64,000 bases of DNA, from assembly GCA_025201345.1 (NCBI GenBank), contig JAIXMG010000036.1, forward strand, positions 124,001 through 188,000, written 5' to 3'. This DNA is from Thamnidium elegans. Its lineage: Eukaryota > Mucoromycota > Mucoromycetes > Mucorales > Mucoraceae. Numbering within the stretch: position 1 is the first letter of the stretch; each line of letters begins with the position of its first letter. The notes beneath the pieces are model-generated. The model did no database searches, was not told the DNA's origin, and saw only the letters and a program-made list of their open reading frames with translations. The position numbers were made by a program, and so were the translations under genes. Shown in pieces: positions 44,355 through 55,782 of the stretch.

Positions 44355-45859
44355 ATGAATAAAAAAGTTAATCTACTATTGGACGAACCATGTCCTGAAC
44401 TATTATGTGGTATTTGCACAGGTAAAAAAAATATATATAAAAAAGGTTCTCCTTTATAGTATTTTTATTTATACAAGTATTTAGATGTATTGGAAGACCC
44501 TGTTCAAGTTCATTGTCCTGAAGGTAAATTAGCTTTTTAAGAATGACAAAAGAAAAACTTTTTTTTTAATGAGCAAAATAAATAGATCATATGTTTTGTA
44601 GTAAATGTATTAATAGTCATGTTGAATATGGACAAGCGACTTGTCCCATTTGTTTTACAGTACTTGATAAGAATTCGTTTCAGTTATCCAAATTTGTTGC
44701 AAGACAAATTGGTAGATTACGTATTCAATGTTGTTATGCTGATAATGGTTGTATTTGGCAAGGTTTATTTTCGGATAATCATATTACAGAGGTATTTTTT
44801 TAGACGAAAAAAAAAAAAAAGAAAAAAAAGCGGGAACATGTATTAAATATAATTATATATATATAGTGTGAATATAAACCTTGTGTTTGTCCCAACAGAA
44901 TAAATGGATGTACAGTAGAAAACTTGTCTTTGCAGAGTAAACAAGAACATATAAAAGTATGTTTATATCAGGAATTAACGTGTCCCAACAATATCCTTAC
45001 ATGTCAACCATTTTTAAGAAGAGATATTTCATTACATGAGAGTCAATGTGCATCCTATCAATGTCCTTATGCAACTGAAGGATGTCCATTTATAGCAACC
45101 TTGCCACAAGTAAATATTCATTGTGAGGGATACTGTGGCAGGATACATAAAAAAGTACAAGATTTGGAGCTGGAATGTAAACGATTAAATAGCTTAATTC
45201 AAGACTTTACTATTGGATTAAATATAAAGTTACCATCAACACCAGAAGATATTAAACAACATGATACATCGATGGATGAGATGGCATTATTTCATCAAAT
45301 GTTAAATAGTGATCCATTTGGTTCATTAGATTTAAATACAAAACCAAATGATAATAATGATCATAATACACCCATGGATATAAACAATTTACAAGACCTT
45401 AGCTTTTTGGATTCAGTATTTGATACAGCTACTTCACCGCAACCACTTCAATTTATACCACCTGTGAATGTACCTAAAAGAACAAGCCATGGAAAAAAGA
45501 TTAGATATAGTAAAAATGTGAGATTAGCTCATAGTGCATTAAGAATGGCGAGACAAAGAACAGCAAGTAATACCACCAATCCTTCTAATGACGCCATCTT
45601 GAATAACCTGGATATAGCTAAACAGAAGAGTCAAATCTCATTTAAAAATATGGATGATGTAACTGAATTTTTGAATGCTAGTGAACCGAAAAAGGAATCG
45701 AAAAAGGAAACACCATTGTCTCCACCGACTACATCTTCTACAACAACAACAACTACTACTACTACTACATCCACTTCTGTACCGAAAAGAAGGCCTATGT
45801 TTATATTAGCATCTTCATACTTATCAAATTATAATACGAATAACGATAAACCACTGTAA
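44355..45859 (+). CDS. RING and TRAF-type zinc finger protein, probable E3 ubiquitin ligase
   Basis: Four exons (44355-44421, 44485-44523, 44586-44791, 44867-45859) give 434 residues. A RING (LLCGICTDV...HCPEDHMFCSKC...CPIC) at about 17-58 spans the first three exons; its zinc-ligand spacing is CPEDHMFC rather than CxHxFC. TRAF-type Cys/His fingers follow (CCYADNGCIWQG; CPNRINGCTVEN; CLYQELTCPN; CASYQCPYATEGCPF; about 80-190). A short coiled helix (KKVQDLELECKRLNSLIQDF) comes next, then a disordered region with a basic patch (HGKKIRYSKNVRLAHSALRM) and a Thr run. There is no MATH/TRAF-C domain. Domain content predicts a RING E3 with substrate contacts through the TRAF fingers; targets unknown. 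It ends 17 bp from the proton-channel stop codon on the other strand. Confidence 0.83.
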
Positions 45860-45876
45860 ATAATAGTATTTTTTTT

Positions 45877-46637
45877 TTATTGTCCTAATTCATTTAAAAG
45901 TTGTCTATTCTTTTCTTCTTGGATTTTCAATTTGGTTTCTAGTTCTTGGTAAGATTCTTTAAGAGCTTCGAGTTCTTCTTCGTGCGCGTAACTGACACTC
46001 TTAATAACTGATTCAACTACTTTCACAACTCTCCATAAACGGAAGATAATCAAAAGACTAGGGGGGGAAAAATTAGTTTTTCAAATAGTTTATACATATA
46101 ATAGTAGTACATAATAAATATATTTACCCAGCAATCTCTCTTTCTTTTCCTCGTAATCCAACCTCGAGTACAAGCGTTGTTAAAACGACTACAAAAAAAA
46201 AAAAAAAAAAAAAAAAAAAGTCAGTAAAAAAAAAAATCCATATAAAAAAGTGTAAACATTTTACCAAATGCATCAAAAATATGTAATTTCCAGTGAGGCC
46301 AACCAGGTAAATAATATCTAGGGCCAAAAGCAACCAAACATAAAACACACTCTAACAAAAATAAGAAACAAATCGAGATACCAATCACTTCGGCCATTTC
46401 AAAAGCAATAAATAAATAACCTTCTTTTTCAGAAGATAATACTTGAGGTGCTTGACACTCGTGAAAGAAAGTATAAATTATTTGAATAGCAACACAAATT
46501 GTATCTATAGCAACAAGAGCTAATACTGCAATATGAAACTTTTGACTTTCTAATTTTTCACCAAGTTTTTCTCTCCAAGTTCTTTCAAGTATAAGAATAC
46601 CATCTTCTTGATTACTCAAAGTACCGTAACTGCTCAT
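45877..46637 (-). CDS. Voltage-gated proton channel (Hv1-like)
   Basis: Membrane protein made of one voltage-sensor domain that conducts H+ outward on depolarisation. Exons 46637-46265, 46188-46128 and 46057-45877 give 204 residues. S1 (FHIAVLALVAIDTICVAIQI) carries D45 at the place of the Hv1 selectivity Asp; S2 contains acidic residues (EMAEVIGIS...FLLECVL); S3 has FDAF; S4 reads IIFRLWRVVKVV, with R151-x-W153-R154 matching the Hv1 signature RxWRxxR except that the third charge is K157. A C-terminal coiled coil (ALKESYQELETKLKIQEEKN) would dimerise it, as in animal Hv1. No pore helices S5-S6 follow, which excludes a cation channel. Proton channels are known in some higher fungi; role here, such as pH relief at a membrane, is inferred. 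Confidence 0.88.
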
Positions 46638-47092
46638 TGAGGTTACTTTTTTTTTTTAGTTTTAAAAGAAAACGGAGGAAATAGTAAAAAGGAAAAAAAA
46701 AAACTTTTTATTGTATGTTACACTGATATTTCTTTTAGAATAATCGTAATACAGTAGTTGTTTACAAAGGAGGATCATTTAGCTTGTCATAGAGGCACGT
46801 TATTTTATATTTTCACCTTTGCAACGATTTAAGATGATCACAATTTTTGAAAGCTAAAGCAAACCGAATAACAGTATTGTGTAGACGAGAAAGGTTTGTC
46901 TCTGGTTATTGGAGCAAAGTACTAACTAACAAAGGCATCCTCGGCCGCAGAAGCCCTGTCTTTAGAAAACTTTTAAGGGAAGTTTATATATTGGACTGTA
47001 TACCAAAAAAAAAAAAAAAAGTCTAAATTTGTTATGTAAAATAAATTTAATCGGTCTAAAAAAAAAAAAGAACTTTTGGCCTCAATTTTTTT
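46638..47092. other. Intergenic between proton channel and PRMT3
   Basis: No coding frame. A runs near 47005-47021 and 47058-47069 precede the PRMT3 stop codon. Confidence 0.4.
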
Positions 47093-48779
47093 TTAAGATT
47101 GTAAGACAAAGTTTTGAATAAAAGTTTCACCATGTACACGGTATTCAATTTCACACTCTAATTCTCTTGGGTTATCAGTACCCTTATGACAAGTAAATAC
47201 GCCGGAGATTTTGGTACCCTTTGTAGCATGAATAGGCTTTTCTAAAATAAAGCTAGTTTGTTTCCAATGAGTATCTTCACCAAAAGGACTTGTAGTCATA
47301 AAGATTTCACCAGGAACCTTTTGAGACTCTCGATCTAAAGGAATAGAATGACCATCTCTAGTAAACCAAGTATCAAACCAACCACCGAATGCAGTAACCA
47401 CACTATCCTTTGTAATCTCTACCTCAAATGAATTGACGAAATCCAATTGTTTAATTGTGATAGTTTGAAGGGGAAGATCCTTCAAAGTAACAACAGTAGA
47501 AACAACACTGTTGGGTCGAATGAAATCAACAACAGCTTCGTTTAATGTAGGTTCCTTCATAGCACTCATCTTAAATCCATAGACATCGCTCCAAAAGTTA
47601 ACTTTATCGTTCTTTAAATCTTCGTCGTCTAAAGCGGCCATCAAGATACGAGTTTGACTAGGTGCCATAATACCGTTAGGTGCTAACCAACGGTCACGAG
47701 CAACAAGTACTGAATCCAACATGGCTTCAAATAATAAAAAGTATCCCATCCATTCAGAGATAATGATATCGACTTGAGGTACAGGTAATTCAATCTCTTC
47801 CACTTTACCACGTACACAGGTAATAATATGATCTAATCCATTTTCCTTGATATTTAATTTGGCTTTTTCGATAATAGCAGAGTTATCTACTGAAAAGACT
47901 TGTTTGGCACCAGCTTTAGCAGCAAACATGGATAAAATACCAGTACCACAACCTACATCCAACACAATCTTGTTCTTGAAAACATCCTTGTTCTCATAAA
48001 CGAAATCACGGTAGGCTTCTGTACGTGCTCTATCTTTTAACATTTGTTCGTGGATATCGTTTTGAGCATAACCGTTGAAATAATAATTGCCTTGATCGAT
48101 CAATGCAGCAGATGAAGATGGGTCGGATTCTTCGTTGGCAATGGTATCAAAGAATCTCTTTTTAACCATGGATTTATATTCTTCAAATTGACCTTGCAAG
48201 TTTTCGGTCTTTTCTTGGGTGGACATCAATAAGTTTAATAATTGGGTTTCTAATTCGGTGGTGGTGGTGACTTGATTTAAATCGACGGTGGGTAAAGGTG
48301 CAAAGGGCTTGGTAGGTTGCTGTTCCAAATCTTCTAATTCTTCAAAAGCAAATAATAATGCATCGTCGGTTAAGACGGGTTGCAAGTACTCGTCTTGGGT
48401 CCAAAAAGGTTCTGATCCAGTCAATTTAAATTCTTTGGCAGTAGCGAGTTCAGGATTGATTTGAACTTGCTTACGGATATAATTAATCATACGGATACAC
48501 TTGTAGAAATCAAGATGAAGGTCACGTTTAACAGCTTGGAAATCAAATCCATGTTGCTGTTTAATATGTTGGAAAGTTTCTAAACATTTTGTGAAGGTTT
48601 GAGGACAGAATAAACATTGAGACTCTTCTTCTTCTTCGTCGTTGGACCAATCGTCCCAGGCAACATCTAAATTACAGGTTAGTCAATTGAATTCAATACG
48701 AAAACAGCTTTCTCTTTTTACCTTGGGGATCGAATTCAGAAGGTTCGTATTGGGAATCGTTACAGATAGAGTGAGCCAT
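47093..48779 (-). CDS. PRMT3: Protein arginine N-methyltransferase 3
   Basis: Type I arginine methyltransferase; in yeast and animals PRMT3 modifies ribosomal protein uS5 (Rps2). Exons 48779-48722 and 48666-47093 give 543 residues. The N-terminus has an acidic segment and a C2H2 finger (CLFCPQTFTKCLETFQHIKQ-QH, about 37-60), which is the mark of PRMT3 among PRMTs. The SAM motif VLDVGCGTGILSMFAAKAGA, the double-E loop SEWMGYFLLFEAML and the late HWKQTSF motif are intact. Head-to-head with POLA2 across 204 bp. Cytosolic action is expected. No anomaly. Confidence 0.95.
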
Positions 48780-48983
48780 TTTGAAACAAAGTAAAGAAGA
48801 AAAAAAAAGATTTTTTTTTCTGTTTTTCCTTTTTTTTGCAGGACAGAGGTAAACAAGTCACGAGGTAGAAAAGGGGTAGGTTTTTTAGCCACCCACGCGT
48901 GCTCGCGCTATACGGTCCCCCCAAACTTCCCTTTTTTTTTTCGTGTTTCTCTCTCTTTTTTTTTTATACACAATAAAAAAAAA
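48780..48983. promoter_or_regulatory. Divergent promoter of PRMT3 and POLA2 with an MCB-type hexamer
   Basis: 204 bp between two start codons. ACGCGT lies at 48895-48900, about 85 bp before the POLA2 ATG and 115 bp from the PRMT3 ATG, inside a GC-richer island (CACGCGTGCTCGCGC) that stands out from the AT-rich surroundings. In yeasts ACGCGT is the MBF site controlling G1/S genes including DNA polymerase alpha-primase subunits. Binding here is inferred. Confidence 0.6.
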
Positions 48984-50986
48984 ATGAGTCTTCAACCAGT
49001 TATCATCCAAACGTTTAGAGTTGCTTCAACCGATACCGATGTTATTCGAGAATGTAAAGTATACGACAACAAAAAAAAACACCCTTTTTTTCTTACAAAA
49101 AAAAATAAATAGAATACTAAAATCATTTTCTTAGTGGAATCAATTTGTAATATATACTCTTTAACGCCCGAGAAATTAAAAATGAAATGGGAAGCATTTG
49201 CGTTAACATCTCAGTGTGATTTAAGACCAACTTTACCTTATATTAAAATTCTTCGTAATTCCTTACAAAGAGAATTCGAAAGAGGGTTAAAGTCTAGACG
49301 TACTGTCAAAGGTAAAGTGACGACTAAACGTGGTGGAGCTTTTGATTTTTCAGAGTATGGACTTGATAGTGTCAAACAAGAAGAATCTTTAGATGACTTG
49401 TAAGTAAGCGACGAAAACATATACACTCGTATATTGTGGTGATTTAATTATTTTTAAAATAGTATGGCTGGTATGTTTGAAGCACCTGCAAAACAAACCA
49501 GACCTATGGCACCAAAGGTACGACCACCACCAGCATCATCAACTGCCAGCCCACTTGACAACAGGTCATCATCACACATAGTCGAAACGCAGTTCAACGG
49601 TCATTTACCTCTTCCTAGCAAGGATGCCAGTATGGACGTCGTCAACAGCCCATTTACATTCGCGTATACACAAGGACCTGTCAAACCATACCGTTTTATG
49701 TTTGAAAAGATTAAAGAGAAATCAGAAGGCGTTGATGAACGTATTGATTACATTGCTAGTTTAATTCAAGCACATCATAATATTGAAGCATTTGCTAATC
49801 CAAGTAAACAAAGTCAAGAAGCCATTTATGCTTACGGGTTAGTGAGTTCGGATGATGGATCAGAACAGAGATTAAATGAAAAGTCCATTGTGCTTCAGAC
49901 TTCAAGAGATTTAGGGATGGGTAAACGTGTCGTGTTGGATTTGAGTAGAGTGGAATCGTATAGTTTCTTCCCGGGACAAGTGATTGGTGTCAAAGGTACT
50001 AACCATAATGGTATTCGATTTCATGTGGATGAAGTGTTGATGGTAAGATTATATATGTGCTTGTGAAAATATGTATACTTATTTAAAATCACATGTATAT
50101 AATTATTTATTTTTAGCCTCCTGCACCTGAAAGAGATCAATATGAAATTAAAGAGAATAAGACATTAGATATGATGGTATCGGCTGGACCTTATACATTC
50201 GATAGTGATTTACTTTTTAGTCCATTACAAGAACTATTAAAAAAATGCAGTGAAGAAAAGCCCGATGTTCTGATATTGATGGGACCCTTTATTTCAGTTC
50301 ATCATCCATTTATCAGTTCAGCCAATATACAACAATTACCTGAACACATCTTTTATGAACAAGTTGTCACTCGATTAGAAAATTTGTTGGATATGTGTAC
50401 TGAAACTCATGTGTTTTTAATTCCTCATGCCAATGATATTATTCAAAATTATAACTTATTTCCTCAACCTGCGTTCAGTACCAACTTGAATATTAAACAC
50501 GAAAGAATTCATTTGGCTAGTAATCCTTGCGGTTTGTTGATGAATGGACATACGGTTGGTATTGCTAATGTGGATAGTTTGTTTCGATTGGGAAGAGAGG
50601 AAATTACGAAGAATCCTGCACAGACTGATAAATTTAGTCGATTGACAGAACACTTGTTACAACAGCATACGTAAGTTGTACATACATATTTTTTATTGCT
50701 GTTGTTAAGATACTTAAATATGTGTATCTATAGTTACTATCCATTGTATCCACATGCTATTGAAGATAATATCGATGCGGGGTGTTTACTCGATATTCAT
50801 TTACCTACAAAACCTGATATTCTTATTTTACCATCTCAATTCAAACATTTCGTAAAGCAAGTGAATGGTACAGTGAGTATGAACCCAGGATTTTTATGTA
50901 AACATCAAGTGGTAGGAACATATGGTCGAGTGATTTTATATCCTAATGTAGAAGAACGTATACGTGTAGATTTATTAAAATTATAA
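48984..50986 (+). CDS. POLA2: DNA polymerase alpha subunit B (Pol12)
   Basis: Regulatory B subunit of the polymerase alpha-primase complex, which starts every Okazaki fragment. Exons 48984-49053, 49135-49399, 49463-50042, 50117-50670 and 50734-50986 give 573 residues. A helical N-terminal domain precedes a variable Pro/Ser linker, then the OB fold (VLDLSRVESYSFFPGQVIGV...) and the inactive calcineurin-like phosphoesterase domain (MMVSAGPYTFDSDLLFSPLQ; DVLILMGPFIS; SNPCGLLMNGHTVGIANVDS). The C-terminus, FCKHQVVGTYGRV-type, is the family ending. It is slightly shorter than animal orthologues, mostly in the linker. It ends 40 bp before the tail of LAMTOR1, separated by a 26-base T run. Confidence 0.95.
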
Positions 50987-51026
50987 TTATTTTTTTTTTT
51001 TTTTTTTTTTTTTTTTTCGTTTTTGT

Positions 51027-51742
51027 TTAATATGCTTTTATGGAACTATCAGTCATAGTTAAATGAACTACCATTTCCCCAACAGGTTCAATATCAATAT
51101 GTTGAAGTGCATCTTGAATTTCATCCATTGTTTGATATAGCCAATCTACTTCACCATCTGTCATACCTCCATTAGGTTTGGCAGCTGAAAGCGTTTCTAG
51201 TATGTTGGTATTGGTATCGAGTGTGTCATATTGAGTGAGTTTTTTGGGCTGTGTTTGTTGGACCAAGTGACGGTACTTGGTTTCACGTTCTTGAACATCT
51301 GTATCTTGTAGCGGGTCAGTCTGTGCGCTTGAGATATCGATTAGATTTCTATTTTTTTTTTAAAAAAAAGTGATTAGTTAATCAAGTTGTGTAAATTTTT
51401 TTACAAGAAATCTCACTGTGTTGTTCGGTCAATAATACTGTTCCAAAACTCCTGTTCTTTTTGTATATTGATGGGTTCATATGTTTTATAATTCCTTCGG
51501 CTAGTAGAGAGTATGAGTGTGTTAAAATAATAGAGCTGTTTTGTATTTTGAAAAAAAGGGTCTTACTTGTCGTCAGCTATATCATCGTTTAACAAATGGT
51601 CATGTTCACCATCCTAATTTATATAAAGTAATGAATTAATTTGACAACGCTCTTTTTTTTTAAAAAGAAAAACTCCCGGTGAAGCTCTTTAAACCATCTA
51701 CTTTACATCATCGCGATCTTCTTTACTGCCACAACAGCCCAT
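51027..51742 (-). CDS. LAMTOR1: Ragulator/EGO complex lipid anchor, LAMTOR1 (Meh1/Ego1) homologue
   Basis: Scaffold that holds Rag GTPases and TORC1 signalling on the vacuole or lysosome. Four exons (51742-51707, 51613-51567, 51500-51417, 51348-51027) give 162 residues, close to the human 161. It begins MGCCGSKEDRDD: Gly2 for N-myristoylation and Cys3/Cys4 for palmitoylation, as in LAMTOR1. It continues with an acidic leucine motif (EHDHLLNDD) and the conserved block EQEFWNSIIDRTTQNLIDIS, equal in position and pattern to human [20 protein letters not shown]. The C-terminal strand region (VGEMVVHLTM) also fits. Short exons make it easy to miss: the longest uninterrupted frame covers only the last 79 residues. 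Confidence 0.85.
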
Positions 51743-51790
51743 ATATCAATTCAATTATTTTAAAAGTGAAAGAGAAAGAGAAAGAGTTTG

Positions 51791-51837
<47 letters not shown>

Positions 51838-51929
51838 ATATTTGGCTTATTTGATACGTCATACAAAAAAAAAAAGTATAAATTTTTTCTTTTTTTCTTT
51901 CTTCTACATATACTTTATAATTTTATTTC

Positions 51930-53019
51930 ATGGTTTTAACTCGATACCAACAAGCTAATTTAAAATCAACGAAAGGAACTAGTACAGATCATGAAGCAGT
52001 ATTAGTTATAGATCCACCGCTATTGACTATTTCTCGTTCAAGAGATTCGATCGAAGACGATGTGAACGAAACTACAGTAAAAGTAGATTCTTTGCTAGAA
52101 CAATTAGACGAGTAATAAAACATTTAAAATCAATAATAACAGACTGAACAATACTAAATATATGTGTATATTATGTTAGCTTTGAATGTTCTACATTGGA
52201 CGCATTAATGGCTCGTTGGCCTTCTATGCATGCAAGATTAAAAGGCATGAAACCTCATTTACCGCCAAAAAAAGACGATCAACGGCCTACACTAGGTAAA
52301 AAAAGAGCAAAGGAGAAAAGATGTTTTATTGCATATATTAAATATATTTTTATAGTACTTGATTTGGATGAGACTTTATTACATACGTACCGTGATACAA
52401 ATCATGAACAAGAAGTTGATTATGTGATTTATGCAAAAGATGGAAATAGTTGCTTATTAGCAGGAAGGCTTCGACCGGGTGTAATAGAGTTTTTAACGTG
52501 GGCTGCTAGTTCGTTTGAAGTGGTTGTTTGGACTGCGGGGAGAGAAGATTATGCTCGTATGGCTCGTGATTGTCTTGATCCTCAGAACAGGCTGATTACG
52601 TAAGTTTTTTTTTTTTTTTTTTTTGAGTAGAAAAAAGCTGACTTTTTTTTTTTACTAGACATATGTTGACTCGTAATTCGTGTATTCGTATGAGATCAGG
52701 ATTGACAAGAGAAGTATTATACATTAAAGACTTGTGTGCACTAGGTCGTGATTTAAGTAAGACATTCCTGGTGGATAATACACCTCACGCAGCTTCATTA
52801 AACCTAAGTAATTTGATACCAATTGAAGCGTACGTTGGAGGAAAATCCGATACAGAATTATTGGAGTTACGAAGGTTCCTAGAAAATAGCCTTGTCAGAT
52901 TAACAGATCGAAAAGATGATATGAGAATTGTGCTGTATAGACAATTTAATTTAAAAAGAAGAATTCGTGAACGTGTTGGTAACTGGAAACAACAACAACA
53001 ACAGTTAAAGAAACAGTAA
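51930..53019 (+). CDS. FCP/SCP (NIF)-type protein phosphatase
   Basis: HAD-superfamily Ser/Thr phosphatase of the CTD small phosphatase/Dullard/Nem1 group. Exons 51930-52111, 52180-52295, 52356-52599 and 52659-53019 give 300 residues. The catalytic motif VLDLDETLLHT provides D102 and D104 (DxDxT), with codon 100 split by an intron. WTAGREDYARM holds motif II, and KDLCALGRDLSKTFLVDNTP holds the conserved Lys and Asp motif III. The N-terminal 95 residues are non-conserved and lack a clear membrane helix, unlike Nem1/CTDNEP1. The C-terminus is basic with a Gln run. The substrate (RNA polymerase II CTD, lipin or other) cannot be decided. Divergent from LAMTOR1 across 187 bp containing a 44-base A run. 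Confidence 0.88.
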
Positions 53020-54142
53020 ATAGTACAGCATCTTCTTTCTTTTTTCTTTTTGTAAATACCCCCACCCTTTTAATATATATATACATATATTTATATCAAA
53101 GTATATACGATCATCATCATCCCCCCCCCACACACACAAACTAATTTTTTTTTCTACTAGCATTTCTTTAAAATAAAAAAAAGGAGGCATTTTTTTGTGT
53201 TTTTTATTATACAGTAGTATCATCACCTAAAATCACGTACAAAAAATGTGATTGGATGAATGAGAAAAAAATGAAGAAAGTTAATAAAGATGTATAATGA
53301 TTTTTTTTTATAAAAAAAAAGTTACTAGACTTACTAGGTAACAATAAGGAATGCGAAACAGTTATATGAACCGTATATAGACATTACAATGTCTTTTGAA
53401 GCATGGATCGCAGCGAATCTACGCCATAATTCAACTTTGCATTTGAATATAATGTGATACGTACGCTTTGATTCAGCAATTGTAATATTATTCTACCGTG
53501 CAAATAAATGTTTAAAGTAATTAGCCAAGTCGTTCAGAAATAATATATCAATGCATACATATGATTACTTATCTTTAATACGCATACGTTATGAGCAGAA
53601 TGCATTTTTGGGCAAGTAAACTGTCCGTATTTACATAGTAAACCATCCGTGTTTACATATACGAAACGCTGATAATTTTCATCAGCCACTGTATAAACAA
53701 TTTTAATGGTGTCATATACAAACCCCCTAATTATATTTTACAAACAACTATATTGTTTGTAACAACAAACCTATTTCGTAGTTTCGGCATGACTGTACCC
53801 TCTTTTTATATGCAAATAGATACATCTCCTCTTTAAGTAGCCACTTCAATTATTACATAATGACGAAGTATATAAACCAATTTATTTTATACTTGGTTTG
53901 CCGATAGCAATCTAGGATCTCGCTCTATTTAATTTAATATGCCGCATTTATCTCCATACATAATAATGGTGTACCCACCGATATATGTATATATATATTT
54001 GGGTTTGCATAAAAAAGACTAAATAAGTTGACTTTTGTATTCATCTAGAATATACATATATATAAAAAAAAAAAGTATATATAATCACCGCTTATTTTGT
54101 CATTGAACTTGAGTTTTTTTTTTAAAAAAAAGAAAAGAAAAT
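53020..54142. other. 1.1-kb intergenic region
   Basis: AT-rich with C-rich runs near 53120 and TA-rich microsatellites; no coding frame on either strand. A T-run/A-run junction precedes the START gene ATG. Confidence 0.4.
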
Positions 54143-55062
54143 ATGACTGCACAAAATCCACATACTACAAATGCAAAGAAAGCTATGCAGCTTTTGAAAG
54201 ACTACACCAATGATTTGCAAGGTTGGAATTTGGTACAAGATAATAAATCTGGAGTCAAAGTGTATAACAAGAGTGATGGTAGTGCGTTCCCATTGTTACG
54301 TGGAGAGACTTTGTTAAGCGGATCTTTTTCAGCTGAACAGGTTGCTATAGTAGCCACTCTTCCTGGTTGCAGAAAGATTTGTAAGTTGTGCCATTCTCTC
54401 TCTTTTTTTTTCAACACTAATAAAAAAAAAATTATATAGGGGATGATAAGTTTGATACTGCTCAAATTAAACAATTTTATAGTGTTGATTTTGGTTTGTT
54501 CTGGTCTAAAGTGAAAACTCCTTGGCCCGTCAGTCCCAGAGACATGGCAGCTATTTCGTACACTGAAAAAACATCTGATAGTGTGTATATCGCAGTACAA
54601 TCGGTCAAGGACGCCTCTATTCCCGAGGTATCAGGCTGCGTACGTGCTAATTTACTCATGTCTGGTTGGAAGATAACCAAGACCAATGCAGGTATTGCCG
54701 TATCTTACATCACACAAATTGATTTAGCCGGTTCTATCCCTACCTCTTTATTGAAATCAAGTCATCAACAGATTCCACTTTGTGCAGGCACCGTCACAAA
54801 GTACTTGAAGGATCATGGATTCCCTCCTATTCAAAAGGAATGTACTGCAACTATTGTGAGTGAAAGCTTTGATCATGCTAAAAAGGAGTATGCGGTTCAG
54901 TGGAGTGGACAAGGTAATTCGAGATATGAAATCTCGAGAAAGATGTTCCCGTCCGGTGTCAAGGTTAAGATTACGGGAAAGGCTGCGTTTGAGAATAAAG
55001 GGGATCTGGTTATTGTAACAGGTATCAATGGGTCCGCTGCGATGAAGTTGACTAAAGCTTAA
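54143..55062 (+). CDS. START-domain lipid-binding protein
   Basis: Exons 54143-54380 and 54440-55062 join at T|GG to give 286 residues. The sequence is START-like over its length: WNLVQDNKSGVKVYNKSDGS, then LRGETLLSG, LPGCRKIWDDKFDTAQIKQF, SYTEKTSDSVYIAVQSVKD, and SGWKITKTNAGIAVSYITQIDLAGSIPTSL, which is the most conserved START stretch. There is no signal peptide or membrane helix, suggesting a cytosolic lipid carrier. The last 90 residues (EYAVQWSGQGNSRYEISRKM) form an extra domain after START that I do not recognise. Ligand unknown. Confidence 0.82.
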
Positions 55063-55115
55063 GATATAGTTTTTTGAGTAGTACATATAAAGAAATAAAG
55101 TCTATTTTTTTATAC

Positions 55116-55151
<36 letters not shown>

Positions 55152-55392
55152 AAGCTGTAATTATAGCGGTAATCAAAGTGTACAACCTTAGATCAAGAAA
55201 TTTGACGCTGTGGTTAATTACTATGTACTGTAAACAATATATATAGTAATCTTTGAAGGCAAGATGATTCTTTTTTTTTTCTGTACAATAAGATAGTTTC
55301 AAATTCAAGATAGATAACTCAATTCGACTCCTTCTTTTGAACACGCACTGCAAAATACAGTGAAAACTTTACATGTAAAAACGATTTTAATA
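55063..55392. other. Intergenic: 3' flank of START gene
   Basis: Contains a 30-base T run at about 55120-55149. No gene. Confidence 0.4.
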
Positions 55393-55646
55393 GCGTGAGA
55401 GAGGAAATTGTAATATAAATATCACGATGATTAAATAAGTCCTTTTTATCATGGTTGAATAAAACCCCATTTTACCATGATTAAACTAACCTATTTATGC
55501 CATCCTTTTTTTTTCCTTTTTTTTTTTAACAATGAATTCATTTACGAGTACGTTTTATACAACCAAATGTCTAAATATTTCAAAAGGACCTTCCCTATGA
55601 TATGGTGGTGTACCAGGAATTTCCCTAAATTGGCACCGGTGGTGTA
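55393..55646. repeat. Dispersed repeat, copy 2
   Basis: Same-orientation match to 8291-8513. It carries an inserted segment (about 55450-55470) and a local repetition of GGTGGTGTACCA near 55605-55660. It lies just upstream of the nuclease-like ORF. Confidence 0.7.
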
Positions 55647-55782
55647 AATGGTGGTGTACCAAGAATTAACCGAGTTTAATGACATGTATTCCATTTGGTT
55701 GAAAAGTTAATATTGCTCCATACAAATAGGAGACTTATTGACATGCAAAATACCCTTCAGTGAACGCCCTGGTTCTGATCAA

